A stretch of DNA of 64,000 nucleotides from Acidimicrobiales bacterium (GTDB taxonomy: Bacteria > Actinomycetota > Acidimicrobiia > Acidimicrobiales > Iamiaceae): contig DASZTW010000005.1 in assembly GCA_035547835.1 (NCBI GenBank), positions 434,001-498,000 of the forward strand, given 5' to 3'. Below are positions 23,763 through 32,262 of the stretch, in pieces. Within the stretch, counting starts at the first letter, position 1. Each line of letters opens with the position of its first letter. Under the pieces are notes generated by a model, which was not told where the DNA came from, ran no database searches, and saw only the letters and a program-made list of their open reading frames with translations. The position numbers and the translations under genes were made by a program.

Positions 23763-25027
23763 GAGGCGGCCGCTCCCCTGCCGCGCGGCGCCGTGAACGA
23801 GCTGACCGCCTCGACATGCCAGGTCTGCGGGAACAGCTCGATCAGCTCGGTCTGCTGGTGTTGATAGCCCGCCTGTCCCAACAGCGCGGTGTCCCGACCG
23901 AGCGACGCCGGGTCACAGCTGACCAACACCACCAACGCCGCGCCGGTGCCCGCCACCGCCTGCACCGCCCGGCGGCCGAGGCCGGTGCGAGGTGGGTCGG
24001 CGACCACGATGTCGGCCGGTGCAGGGTGCCACTGGTCGATCGCCGCGCGCACCACACGCACGTCGAGATCGGCCAAGTTGTGCCTCGCGTCGGACACGGC
24101 CGGCGCGTGCTGCTCGACCGCGATGACCCGCCACGGCCGGTCGGGCAGCGCGGTCGCCAGCCCACCGGCGAACAGGCCGACGCCTGCGCACAAGTCGACC
24201 AGCGTCGACGCCGCCGGCGCCCACCGCTCGACGGCGGCCGCCACGGCGGCGACCAGCGCGTCGGCGCCGTCGGGTCGGGTCTGGAAGAACGAGGCCGCCG
24301 AGATGCGCCACCGCCGCCCGGCCGCCTCCTCGTGGAACCAGGCGCGCCGACCCTCGGCGAGCTCATCGGCTCCGACCACCACGACGTCGCCCGGCAGGTC
24401 CAGGCCCGCAGCGCTCGGCGCTGCGAGCACGAGCCGTTCACCGGTGCGCGCCCCGACACGGAACGTCACCTCGTCGACGCCGGGGTACCGCGCGTCGAAC
24501 AAGTCCGCCATGGCCGGGTGGGCGACCAAGCAGGCGTCGACCGGCAGGACCTCGTGGCTGGCCGGGCGCCGGAACCCCGGCCTCTTTCCGACGACTGCGG
24601 CCCGCACCGTGGTGCGGTGGCCGGTCACGTCCAGGACGGGACCGTCGATCAGCCGCGGGTCGTCGTCGGCGAGGTCGCGCAGACGACCCTGACGGCGCAG
24701 CGCGTCGGCGACGATCTGGCGCTTGAGGAGCCGTTGTGCCGCCGGCTCGATGTGCTGCCAGGTGCACCCGCCGCAGCCCGCGGCCACATACCGGCACGGG
24801 GGCTCGCGACGCGCGTCGGACGGCTCGAGCACGTCGACCACGACCGCCTGCGACCAGGAGCGGTGCTCGGCCAGCACCTGCGCTCGCACCCGCTCCCCCG
24901 GGAGCGCCCCTTCGACCAGCATCACCTTCCCGTCGCGATCGCGTGCCAAGGCGTCGCCCCCGGCCACCACCCGCGACGGCGTGACCTCGACGCCGCGCGC
25001 CAACTCAGCGGCGGGCGGTCGAGGCAT
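23759..25027 (-). CDS. RNA m5U methyltransferase, TrmA/RlmD family
   Basis: 422-residue S-adenosylmethionine-dependent enzyme expected to make 5-methyluridine in rRNA or tRNA. The N-terminal part (about 15-70) is a TRAM RNA-binding domain. Cysteines C78, C85, C88 and C166 match the Fe4S4 ligands of RlmD. The methyltransferase core has DLCAGVGLF near 278-286, DPPRTGLG near 344-351 and the catalytic nucleophile C371 in VSCDPASLGRD. Whether the target is 23S rRNA or tRNA cannot be decided here. Divergent from rpe, with 47 bp between them. Confidence 0.88.
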   Translation of the reverse strand: MPRPPAAELARGVEVTPSRVVAGGDALARDRDGKVMLVEGALPGERVRAQVLAEHRSWSQAVVVDVLEPSDARREPPCRYVAAGCGGCTWQHIEPAAQRLLKRQIVADALRRQGRLRDLADDDPRLIDGPVLDVTGHRTTVRAAVVGKRPGFRRPASHEVLPVDACLVAHPAMADLFDARYPGVDEVTFRVGARTGERLVLAAPSAAGLDLPGDVVVVGADELAEGRRAWFHEEAAGRRWRISAASFFQTRPDGADALVAAVAAAVERWAPAASTLVDLCAGVGLFAGGLATALPDRPWRVIAVEQHAPAVSDARHNLADLDVRVVRAAIDQWHPAPADIVVADPPRTGLGRRAVQAVAGTGAALVVLVSCDPASLGRDTALLGQAGYQHQQTELIELFPQTWHVEAVSSFTAPRGRGAAAS

Positions 25028-25074
25028 TGGCCGAGACTATCCACGAGGCCGGCGCGATCAGGCAGGATGCGGGG

Positions 25075-25779
25075 GTGACTCCACCGCCACCTGCCACGGC
25101 TCCGGCCCGGCCCGTCGAGATCGTCCCGTCCGTCCTCCCGGCCGACTTCGCTGCGCTCGGCGAGGAGTGCCGACGCCTCGAGGCCGCCGGCGTCGACCGG
25201 ATCCAGTGGGACGTCATGGACGGCCGCTTCGTGCCCAACCTCACCGTCGGACCCGACGTGATCGCGGCCTGCCGTCGCCATGTCGACGTGCCGTTCGAGG
25301 CCCATTTGATGGTGCAAGAACCACAAGAGCTCGCATCGCGCTACGTCGACGCCGGATGCCGCCTGCTCATCCTCCACGTCGAGTCGACCGTCCATCTCCA
25401 CCGTGCACTCGGCCACGTCCACGATCTCGGCGCCCGGGCAGCCGTGGCGCTCAACCCGTCGACCCCCGCCGTGATGGTGGCCGACGTCCTCGATCTGGTG
25501 GAGATGGTGCTGGTGATGACCGTCAACCCGGGTTTCGGTGGCCAGTCGTACCTGGCGACCATGGAGTCCAAGATCGCCGAAGTGCGCGCGATGGTGGTCG
25601 GGCGCGGGCTCGACGTCGACGTGGAGGTCGACGGCGGCATCAGCACGAGCACGGTCGCCGGCGCAGTCGCAGCGGGTGCCAACGTCTTGGTGGCGGGCAG
25701 CGCCCTGTTCCGCGACGACCAGGGCCTCGAACACGCCGTGGCGGAACTGCGCATGACGGCCGAATCCGCGCAAAGCTGA
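25075..25779 (+). CDS. rpe: ribulose-phosphate 3-epimerase
   Basis: Interconverts ribulose 5-phosphate and xylulose 5-phosphate in the pentose phosphate pathway. 234 residues from the GTG at 25075. The metal- and catalytic-site motifs are intact: QWDVMDGRFVPN, FEAHLMVQ, MTVNPGFGGQ and DVEVDGGI, plus the phosphate-binding GSALF near the C-terminus. The frame is open 16 codons further upstream, but that part overlaps the promoter of the divergent methyltransferase and is not conserved. CAGGAT 6 nt before the GTG suggests a leaderless start. First gene of a three-gene operon. Confidence 0.93.
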   Translation: MTPPPPATAPARPVEIVPSVLPADFAALGEECRRLEAAGVDRIQWDVMDGRFVPNLTVGPDVIAACRRHVDVPFEAHLMVQEPQELASRYVDAGCRLLILHVESTVHLHRALGHVHDLGARAAVALNPSTPAVMVADVLDLVEMVLVMTVNPGFGGQSYLATMESKIAEVRAMVVGRGLDVDVEVDGGISTSTVAGAVAAGANVLVAGSALFRDDQGLEHAVAELRMTAESAQS

Positions 25780-25784
25780 CAAGA

Positions 25785-26561
25785 GTGATCCAGATCGACG
25801 ACCAGGACCGGGTCCGCCTGGTGACGCTCGACCGCCCCGACGCGCTCAACGCCATGAACGGCGAGCTGTACCGGGCCACGGGCGACGCGCTGAACGACGC
25901 CGCACGTGACCCCGGCACCTCCGTGGTGGTCATCACCGGCAACGGCCGCGCGTTCTGCGCCGGCCAGGACATCGCCGAGCTCGGTCAGATCGCCGGCGAC
26001 GACGGCGCGGCAGCCGGCTCCGGCTTCCCGTACCTCGCCGCCGCGCTCACGTCGTTCCCGAAACCCCTCATCGCGGCCGTCAACGGGATCGCCGTGGGCA
26101 TCGGGTTCACCATGCTCCCCCACTGCGACCTCGTGTACGTGGCCGAGTCGGCCCGGTTCCGCACACCGTTCGCCGCGCTCGGCGTGTCACCCGAAGCCGC
26201 CAGCAGCGCGCTGTTCCCGATGGTCATGGGCTGGCAGGCCGCCGCCCACACGCTGCTGACCGGCGCGTGGCTGTCAGCCGACGAAGCCGTGACGGCCGGC
26301 TTCGCGCTGGCCAAGGTGGCCGACGACGCGCTGCTCGACACCGCCCTCGCGGCCGCACGCACCATGGCCGCACTTCCCCTGGTGTCGCTGGTGACCACGA
26401 AACGGCTGATGCGGACCGAGCGTGACGCGCTGGTCGCGCGGGCCACCGATGCCGAGAACGCCGCCTTCGCCGAACTGCTCGGCGGACCCGCCAACCAGGA
26501 AGCGATCGCGGCGTTCCTCGACAAGCGCGAACCCGACTTCTCGAAGGTGACCGACGCGTGA
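25785..26561 (+). CDS. enoyl-CoA hydratase/isomerase family protein
   Basis: 258-residue crotonase-fold enzyme, probably acting on a 2-enoyl-CoA in beta-oxidation. The oxyanion-hole segments GRAFCAGQDIAELG and AAVNGIAVGIGF are present, with one conserved glutamate in GVSPEAASS at the second catalytic position; the first glutamate is less clear, so an isomerase or other crotonase activity is possible. Starts with GTG 5 bp after rpe and ends with a GTGA overlap into the next gene, so all three are one transcription unit and the lipid context is given by the fusion protein that follows. Confidence 0.85.
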   Translation: MIQIDDQDRVRLVTLDRPDALNAMNGELYRATGDALNDAARDPGTSVVVITGNGRAFCAGQDIAELGQIAGDDGAAAGSGFPYLAAALTSFPKPLIAAVNGIAVGIGFTMLPHCDLVYVAESARFRTPFAALGVSPEAASSALFPMVMGWQAAAHTLLTGAWLSADEAVTAGFALAKVADDALLDTALAAARTMAALPLVSLVTTKRLMRTERDALVARATDAENAAFAELLGGPANQEAIAAFLDKREPDFSKVTDA

Positions 26562-29422
26562 CCCCCTACGAGGTGGTGCACCGGGGCGAGATCTACCGCC
26601 TCCGTCGCTACCTCGCCGCCGGCGCCGCAGCGCCAGCCGGCGGAGCACCCCCGGCGATCTTGCTCGTGCCGCCGATGATGTTGAGCGCCGAGGTGTGGGA
26701 CGTCAGCCATGCCACCAGCGCGGTCCGACTCCTCGCGGGAGCGGGCATCGACCCGTGGGTCATCGACTTCGGCGCACCCGAGCACGAGGTCGGCGGCCTC
26801 GAACGCACGCTCACCGACCACGTGCTGGCGATCGACGACGCGCTCGACCGGATCCGCGACATCCGCGGCGTCGACCCCCACATGGGTGGCTACTCGCAAG
26901 GCGGCATGTTCTGCTACCAGACCGCCGCCTACCGACGGGGCAAGGGCATCGCCAGCCTTGTCACGTTCGGCAGCCCGGTCGACACGCTCGGCATGTTGCC
27001 GTTCGGGATCCCCGGTGAGCTGGCCAGCGACGCGATCGGGTTCCTCGCCGACCATGTCCCGGCCAGCTTGTACCTGCCGGCGTGGGCGAGCCGCACGGGC
27101 TTCCGGCTCCTCGACCCGGTCAAAGCGATCCGCCAGCGGGTCGCCTACGTCCGCGACCTGCGCCACCGCGACGTCGACAGCCCGCGCGAGGAGCAGCGCA
27201 GGTTTCTCATGCGGGAGGGCTGGGTGGCCTGGCCCGGTCCCGCCTTGGCCGAGCTGGCGCTGCAGATGGTGGCCCACAACCGGATGCTGTCCGGCGGCTT
27301 CGTGATCGAGGGGCGCAGCGCCACCTTGGCCGACATCGTCTGCCCCGTGCTGTGCTTCGTCGGCGACCGCGACGAGATCGCCTCGCCCGACGTGGTGCGA
27401 GCGGTCCGCCAGGCCGTGCCACGCGCCGAGATCTGGGAGCGATCGCTCCCGACCGGTCACTTCGGGTTGGTGGTCGGCACCCAGGCGGTCGAACAGACCT
27501 GGCCGGTCGTCGCGGGTTGGCTGCATTGGCGCGACGGCGACGGCCCGCAACCCGACATCAAGCCGCTCGAGGAAGTCGATCTCACCGGGTCGGGCGCCGG
27601 CAACCCGGTCACCGACACAGTGTCGCTCGCAGCAGCCCTCGGTTCGCTGGCGGTGCGCAACACCACCCGCACCATCCGACGTGCCGGTCGGTCGATCGAC
27701 GAGCTCCGCCACGACCTCGCCCAGTCGCTCCCCCGCGTGGCACGCCTCGAACGGGTCGGCCCACAGTCACGGGTGTCGCTCGGCTCGCTGCTCGACGAAC
27801 AGGCCGGTACGGCACCCGACGCGACCTTCTTCTTGTTCGAGGGGCGCGGCCACACGTACCGCGACGCCAAGCGACGGATCGACAACATCGTCCGCGGCCT
27901 GATCTCCGTCGGGGTGCGCCAAGGCGAGCACGTCGGGATCCTGATGGACACCCGTCCCAGCGCCGTTGCCGTGCTCGCTGCGCTCAGCCGGCTCGGCGCA
28001 GTGGCAGTGCTCTTGCGCCCCGATGGCTCGCCCGTGCGCGAGGCCGAGCTCGGCAGCATCAGCCGGCTGATCACCGACCCGGAGCACGTGGTGCTGGCCC
28101 GCGAGATCAGCCACATCACGCCGCTCGTCCTCGGTGGTGGCGGCGAGCCACGAGAGCTCGGCTTCGGCCTCACCGACATGGAGCGCATCGACCCCGACGA
28201 AGTTCGGGTGCCGTCGTGGTATCGACCGAACCCCGGCCGCGGTCGCGACCTCGCGTACATCTGCTTCACCGGCTCGGGGGCGTCGACTCGGCCCAATCGG
28301 ATCACCAACCGTCGCTGGGCCTTGTCGGCGTTCGGTACCGCGTCGGCGGCCAACTTGTCCGATGCCGACACCGTCTACGGCGTGACGCCGATCCATCACC
28401 CGTCGACCCTCCTCACCAGCATCGGGGGCGCGGTGGCCGGCGGCGCCCGCCTCGCCCTCGCCACCCGCTTCGAGCCCGAGACGTTCTGGAACGAGGTCCG
28501 CCGCTACGGCGTCACCGTGGTCTCCTACACGTGGACCCTCACGCACGAGCTGCTCGCCGCGCCGGTGTCGCCGCTCGAACGTCACCACCCGGTGCGACTG
28601 TTCATGGGGTCCGGCATGCCGCTCGGCTTGTGGCAACGGATCCTCGACCGCTTCGCGCCCGCCAAGGTCCTCGAGTTCTACGCCTCGACGGAAGGTCGAG
28701 CCGTGCTCGTCAACGTCGGGGGCGACAAGCCCGGCTCGAAAGGGCGACGGCTGCCGGGCAGCGCCCTGGTCCGGGTGGCCAAGTACGACCTCGAGGCCGG
28801 CCGCCTCGTCGAGGCCGACGACGGCTTCGCGGTGCCGTGCCGACCCGGCGAGGTCGGCATGCTCCTCGCCCGCGCCGACGCCGAAGCGGCCACCAGCAAC
28901 GCCGTCCCGCTCCGCGGGGTGTTCGGCCGCGACGACGCCTGGCTGCTCACCGGCGACTTGTTCGAGGTGGACCGCGACGGCGACTTCTGGCTCGTCGGCG
29001 CCGCCAACGAGATGATCCGCACGCCGTACGGGACGTTCGGGCCGCGCCCGATCGAGCGGGCGATGGCCGGCGTCCCCGCCGTCGACTTGGCCTGCGCGTA
29101 CGGCCTGCCGGGCCTCGCCGCGGTGGCGGTCACCTTGCGGCCAGGTGCCTCGCTCGACCCGGCCACCCTGTCGGCCGCGCTCGGCTCACGTCCCGACCAC
29201 GAACGCCCCGACATCGTGCGGGTGGTGCGGGCGATCCCCACCACGACCTGGTTCCGGCTGCGTCACCAACCCCTTCAGGCCGCGGGCGTGGTGCCCGCCC
29301 GGCGCGGCGCGCCGGTGTGGATCCTCGATCGGGCGAGCGGCCGCTACTCGCGGCTGACGGCCTCAGCAGCCGAGTCGATGGCCGCGTCGGTCGCCGGCTC
29401 GTTGGCCACCTCGTCGTCGTGA
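26558..29422 (+). CDS. alpha/beta-hydrolase fused to a degenerate FATP-like AMP-binding domain
   Basis: 954-residue two-domain protein. Residues 1-325 are a PhaC-like alpha/beta hydrolase with nucleophile elbow GYSQGG (111-116; Ser113 where PHA synthases have Cys), an acid near D270/D272 and H301. Residues 405-930 resemble long-chain acyl-CoA synthetases: EFYASTEG and LLTGDLFEVDRDGDFWLVG are recognisable. The phosphate loop reads CFTGSGASTRPN instead of TSGTTGxPK, and the C-terminal catalytic lysine is missing (IPTTTWFRLRH). The second domain may therefore bind acyl-CoA or acyl-AMP without normal ligase chemistry. Coupled by a 4-bp overlap to the enoyl-CoA hydratase. The 3' end overlaps the convergent gene by 79 bp. 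Confidence 0.8.
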   Translation: MTPYEVVHRGEIYRLRRYLAAGAAAPAGGAPPAILLVPPMMLSAEVWDVSHATSAVRLLAGAGIDPWVIDFGAPEHEVGGLERTLTDHVLAIDDALDRIRDIRGVDPHMGGYSQGGMFCYQTAAYRRGKGIASLVTFGSPVDTLGMLPFGIPGELASDAIGFLADHVPASLYLPAWASRTGFRLLDPVKAIRQRVAYVRDLRHRDVDSPREEQRRFLMREGWVAWPGPALAELALQMVAHNRMLSGGFVIEGRSATLADIVCPVLCFVGDRDEIASPDVVRAVRQAVPRAEIWERSLPTGHFGLVVGTQAVEQTWPVVAGWLHWRDGDGPQPDIKPLEEVDLTGSGAGNPVTDTVSLAAALGSLAVRNTTRTIRRAGRSIDELRHDLAQSLPRVARLERVGPQSRVSLGSLLDEQAGTAPDATFFLFEGRGHTYRDAKRRIDNIVRGLISVGVRQGEHVGILMDTRPSAVAVLAALSRLGAVAVLLRPDGSPVREAELGSISRLITDPEHVVLAREISHITPLVLGGGGEPRELGFGLTDMERIDPDEVRVPSWYRPNPGRGRDLAYICFTGSGASTRPNRITNRRWALSAFGTASAANLSDADTVYGVTPIHHPSTLLTSIGGAVAGGARLALATRFEPETFWNEVRRYGVTVVSYTWTLTHELLAAPVSPLERHHPVRLFMGSGMPLGLWQRILDRFAPAKVLEFYASTEGRAVLVNVGGDKPGSKGRRLPGSALVRVAKYDLEAGRLVEADDGFAVPCRPGEVGMLLARADAEAATSNAVPLRGVFGRDDAWLLTGDLFEVDRDGDFWLVGAANEMIRTPYGTFGPRPIERAMAGVPAVDLACAYGLPGLAAVAVTLRPGASLDPATLSAALGSRPDHERPDIVRVVRAIPTTTWFRLRHQPLQAAGVVPARRGAPVWILDRASGRYSRLTASAAESMAASVAGSLATSSS

Positions 29423-30840
29423 ACGACGTGCAGCCTCGGCGGTGACGCCGGCGCTTCGGCCGGGGCGGGTACTTGTTCGACGACGTCGACGTACGCGTCG
29501 GTGCGGAAGCCGAACCAGGTGAGCCGCACTTGCTGCAGCGCCAACGACAAGCGGTAGCGACCGGCCGCGGGCGCGTTCAGCACGACCTCTACCGTGCCGG
29601 TTCGTCCCGGGTCGATCCGCACCGGGAAGGCGGCGAGCGGCCCGACTTCGGGGTCGCCTTCTTGACCGTCTGCATCGACCGGGTACCACCGCGCCGCCAC
29701 GCCGATCACGTTCGGCGGCACCGTGGTCAGCGGGAACGGGCACCGGTTGGTGACCTGCACAGGAAGCACTTGCATCGTGCCGGCGACGAACGTCTCCGGC
29801 GGCTGTGCACGGACTTCACCGTCGAGCGACTCGGGCGGGTGCGCTTCGCCCGCCGCCGCGACCGCGGCCGCTTCGGCCGGTGCGGCCAGCGCGATCTGGC
29901 GGTCGTCGGGCGCCGGCTGACGGTCAGCCCCCCGGGTGGCACGCAAGTGCTGCTCGGTCGTGCGCGACGGGTTGGTCGCGAAGCCGCGCCACAGCCCGAC
30001 CACCAGCTCGGGTGGCGTCGGCAGGATCTCGTAGATCTCGAGGCACGGCAGTGTGAGCCGGTCGACCTCCTCACCCGCGGCCAGGTCGACCACGACCACT
30101 TCGGCCCGCCGCTCGTCGGTCTCACGGTGCGCGCTCACGCCCACGAACGCCCAACCGTCGACGATCGCGAGCCCCCGCGCGTAGTGGCCGATCGGGAGCT
30201 GACGCAGCCGTTCACCGGCCGGCGACAGCTCGGTCAGCATCCCCACCGACGACTCGCACACGTACCAGCGGCCGTCGACGAACCGCGGATCGTGCGGCGC
30301 GTCGAGGTTGGCGAGCACGTCGGCGCCAGTGGCCAGGTTGACGACCACGCCCTTGCCACGGTGCTGGTCGCTGCGCCACGCCTTGTGCCGGTCGAAGCGG
30401 CCGAACGCGCACACGTGCAGCTGGCCGTCGACGACCGTCAGTGAGTTCGGGTGCCACGCGTCGGGCACGGTCGACCCCCGCCACACGAGCGAGGGGTCGC
30501 CGTCGGAGGTGAGCCGGAGCACCGCGTTGTACCAGCTCGACGTGAGGTGGACGGCATTGTCGAAGATCCGGATGTCGTGCGGGTCGCGTACGCCGTCGAG
30601 ACGCACATAGGACCGCACACCGGTCGGGTCGTAGCTCAAGATCTCGCACGACCCCGTGTACTCGCCCGGCGCACGCAGCAGCCGCCACAACCGCCCGCCG
30701 CCGATGTCGAGTCCCACCGTCGACAAGTCGTCGATCGGCTGCACCACGCCGTCGGCGATGTCGTAGATCCCGCCGCCGGTCAGCCCGAAGCCCGTCACCA
30801 AGAGACGCTGGCCCGCCAGCGCCGTCTGCCACCCGCTCAT
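29344..30840 (-). CDS. DUF4915/TIGR03032-type beta-propeller with C-terminal Ig-like domain
   Basis: 498-residue protein without signal peptide. Residues 1-300 have the repetitive pattern of the DUF4915 propeller, including PHDPRFVDGRWYVCESSVG and HYARGLAIVDGWAFVGVS. An alanine/proline-rich linker leads to an Ig-like beta-sandwich (about 360-450, with VQVTNRCPFPLTT and GRYRLSLALQQ) of the kind attached to polysaccharide-processing enzymes, then an acidic tail. Function unknown; a link to surface glycans is an inference from domain company. ATG 30840 is chosen because TAGCGT lies 7 nt upstream. Confidence 0.65.
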   Translation of the reverse strand: MSGWQTALAGQRLLVTGFGLTGGGIYDIADGVVQPIDDLSTVGLDIGGGRLWRLLRAPGEYTGSCEILSYDPTGVRSYVRLDGVRDPHDIRIFDNAVHLTSSWYNAVLRLTSDGDPSLVWRGSTVPDAWHPNSLTVVDGQLHVCAFGRFDRHKAWRSDQHRGKGVVVNLATGADVLANLDAPHDPRFVDGRWYVCESSVGMLTELSPAGERLRQLPIGHYARGLAIVDGWAFVGVSAHRETDERRAEVVVVDLAAGEEVDRLTLPCLEIYEILPTPPELVVGLWRGFATNPSRTTEQHLRATRGADRQPAPDDRQIALAAPAEAAAVAAAGEAHPPESLDGEVRAQPPETFVAGTMQVLPVQVTNRCPFPLTTVPPNVIGVAARWYPVDADGQEGDPEVGPLAAFPVRIDPGRTGTVEVVLNAPAAGRYRLSLALQQVRLTWFGFRTDAYVDVVEQVPAPAEAPASPPRLHVVHDDEVANEPATDAAIDSAAEAVSRE

Positions 30841-30847
30841 CTCACCC

Positions 30848-30853
30848 ACGCTA
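30848..30853 (-). promoter_or_regulatory. -10 box of a leaderless promoter (DUF4915 gene)
   Basis: TAGCGT on the minus strand, 7 nt (GGGTGAG) before the ATG at 30840. The GGGTGAG could also serve as a ribosome site if a longer transcript exists. Confidence 0.45.
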
Positions 30854-30894
30854 CTGCTGCCCCGCCGGCCCATCTCAACGGGCAGGCCACCGGC

Positions 30895-31977
30895 TCACGA
30901 CGTACTTCTCGCGTTCGACGGCGTCCGGACGGCACCTTTCGCGCGGTTGTGGGGGCCGCACAGGCGTTGGAGGTTGTGCAGCACGGTCAGGCCGTCGGGC
31001 CCGTAGGGCCGGATGTGGTCGTATTGCAAGAAGTCGTGTGCCGTGCAGCCGGGGTGTTGGCATTCGGTCTGGCGTTCGTCGATGACGCGGCGCTGTCGCC
31101 GCGACGGGTGGCGACGGCGAGGGCTGGCGTCGATCGGCATGCCCTCCATGTCGTGCACGAGCAGCGACACGAAGGCAGTTGGCAGCGTCTTCGTGACGGC
31201 GTGGTCGGCGAGTGGGGTGCCGTCGGCGAGGGTGTTGCCGTCGGGCCGCACGTGGATGACGACTTCGGTGTCGACGTTGCCGCCGCCGTTGGTGACGGCA
31301 CCCACCAGGGCGTCGGCTCGTTGTTGGCCGAGCGACGCGCCCGCGGGCGCACGGTCGGCCATCACCGCCTGGTCGACCACGGCGATCATGTTGCCGGCGG
31401 CCTCGGGCGTGAGCCGTGCGGTGATGGTGATCATCCCGTCGGGGTCGGTGCGCCAGCTCACGCACCGCTCGTCGTGTTGCCGCGCGGCGATCACGGCGGG
31501 GTCTTCGTTGCGTTGCGCCCACGCGGCGATGGCTTTGCCGAGGTGCGCTGCTGGCGTGCGGGCGGCGATCTCGACCAATGCCGACGCGTTGTCGGCGGTG
31601 AGGTGCGCGACGAGCACGCGCGCCTTCGCATACGACACGTCGCCGTCACGCATGGCCTCATCGAGGAGTGGGTGGCAGCGCATGGCCTTGGCGACTCCGA
31701 GTTGGCGGCGGGCGGTGGAGGGGTCGATGTCGCAGGCTTCGGCGAGCCATGCGGCGCATGACAGGGCGCCCCAGGCGGCCCAGCTGCCGCGAGCATCGAG
31801 CTCGCCGATGAGCACCAACAGTTCGTAGGTGCCGGCGGCGAGGTGGCTGGTGAGCCCGATGATCTCGGCGCCGAGCTGTTTGGGCTCGAGGTCGGCGGCG
31901 CGCCCGCGGGCGCGGCCTGGTAACGAGGCATCTGGTGCGGAGGGTGGTGGGGAAGCGACGGTTGCTTGGGTGGGCAT
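30895..31977 (-). CDS. DUF222/13E12-family HNH endonuclease
   Basis: 360-residue protein. The N-terminal two thirds are a DUF222 domain; the C-terminus has an HNH nuclease motif (CQHPGC...YDHIRPYG...LHNLQRLCGPHNRAKG). The family (13E12 repeats in mycobacteria) is multi-copy in many actinobacteria and often mobile-element-like; its role is unknown, and some mycobacterial members are LexA-regulated. Here GGAGGTG gives a strong ribosome site, and a perfect 12-bp-arm palindrome containing GAAC-GCT-GTTC lies directly upstream. The next gene codes for DNA repair (AddAB), divergent. Confidence 0.85.
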   Translation of the reverse strand: MPTQATVASPPPSAPDASLPGRARGRAADLEPKQLGAEIIGLTSHLAAGTYELLVLIGELDARGSWAAWGALSCAAWLAEACDIDPSTARRQLGVAKAMRCHPLLDEAMRDGDVSYAKARVLVAHLTADNASALVEIAARTPAAHLGKAIAAWAQRNEDPAVIAARQHDERCVSWRTDPDGMITITARLTPEAAGNMIAVVDQAVMADRAPAGASLGQQRADALVGAVTNGGGNVDTEVVIHVRPDGNTLADGTPLADHAVTKTLPTAFVSLLVHDMEGMPIDASPRRRHPSRRQRRVIDERQTECQHPGCTAHDFLQYDHIRPYGPDGLTVLHNLQRLCGPHNRAKGAVRTPSNARSTS

Positions 31978-31992
31978 TGCTGCACCTCCGGG

Positions 31993-32019
31993 GGCTGATC
32001 GAACGCTGTTCGATCAGCC
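31993..32019. promoter_or_regulatory. perfect 12-bp palindrome, SOS-box-like, upstream of the HNH gene
   Basis: GGCTGATCGAAC (31993-32004), GCT, GTTCGATCAGCC (32008-32019). It abuts the ribosome site of the DUF222/HNH gene. The core TCGAAC-n3-GTTCGA resembles the actinobacterial LexA box TCGAAC-n4-GTTCGA but has one base too few in the centre. Confidence 0.5.
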
Positions 32020-32094
32020 TAAAGAGGGGGTGTGACAGTGAAAGTGATCCGCTAGGCGTGAACCGACGAGAAACTCCAAGAAATTCAGCAGAGG

Positions 32095-32108
32095 GCGCCC
32101 GCGGGCGC
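32095..32108. repeat. 14-bp palindrome, third local copy
   Basis: GCGCCCGCGGGCGC occurs here and inside the adjacent HNH gene at 31336-31349 and 31900-31913. The copies at 31900 and 32095 share 18 identical bases. The surrounding 31978-32262 region (285 bp) otherwise holds only promoter elements. Confidence 0.4.
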
Positions 32109-32249
32109 GGCCGGGGGAGGCGATCCCTGCCGATGCCTGCGCCGCCCTGGCACACCAGCAAGTCGCCGAGCCTGACCCGGTAGCCCGGACCCCGTCTCCG
32201 CCATGCCCGTCTCCTCGTGTGCCCGCCCGAGCCTGTCACACCGTGGGCC

Positions 32250-32255
32250 TACGCT
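32250..32255 (+). promoter_or_regulatory. -10 box of a leaderless promoter (addB)
   Basis: TACGCT, 7 nt before the ATG at 32263. No Shine-Dalgarno sequence is visible, which fits leaderless translation. Confidence 0.5.
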
Positions 32256-32262
32256 CGCCGTG

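Noticed and set aside
26558-27530. Polyhydroxyalkanoate synthase
   Set aside because: The fold resembles PhaC, but the nucleophile is Ser in GYSQGG rather than Cys, and no phasin or phaA/B gene is near.
30895-31977. Group I intron or homing endonuclease insertion
   Set aside because: The HNH gene is a complete DUF222 protein with its own ribosome site in an intergenic position; no interrupted host gene is seen.
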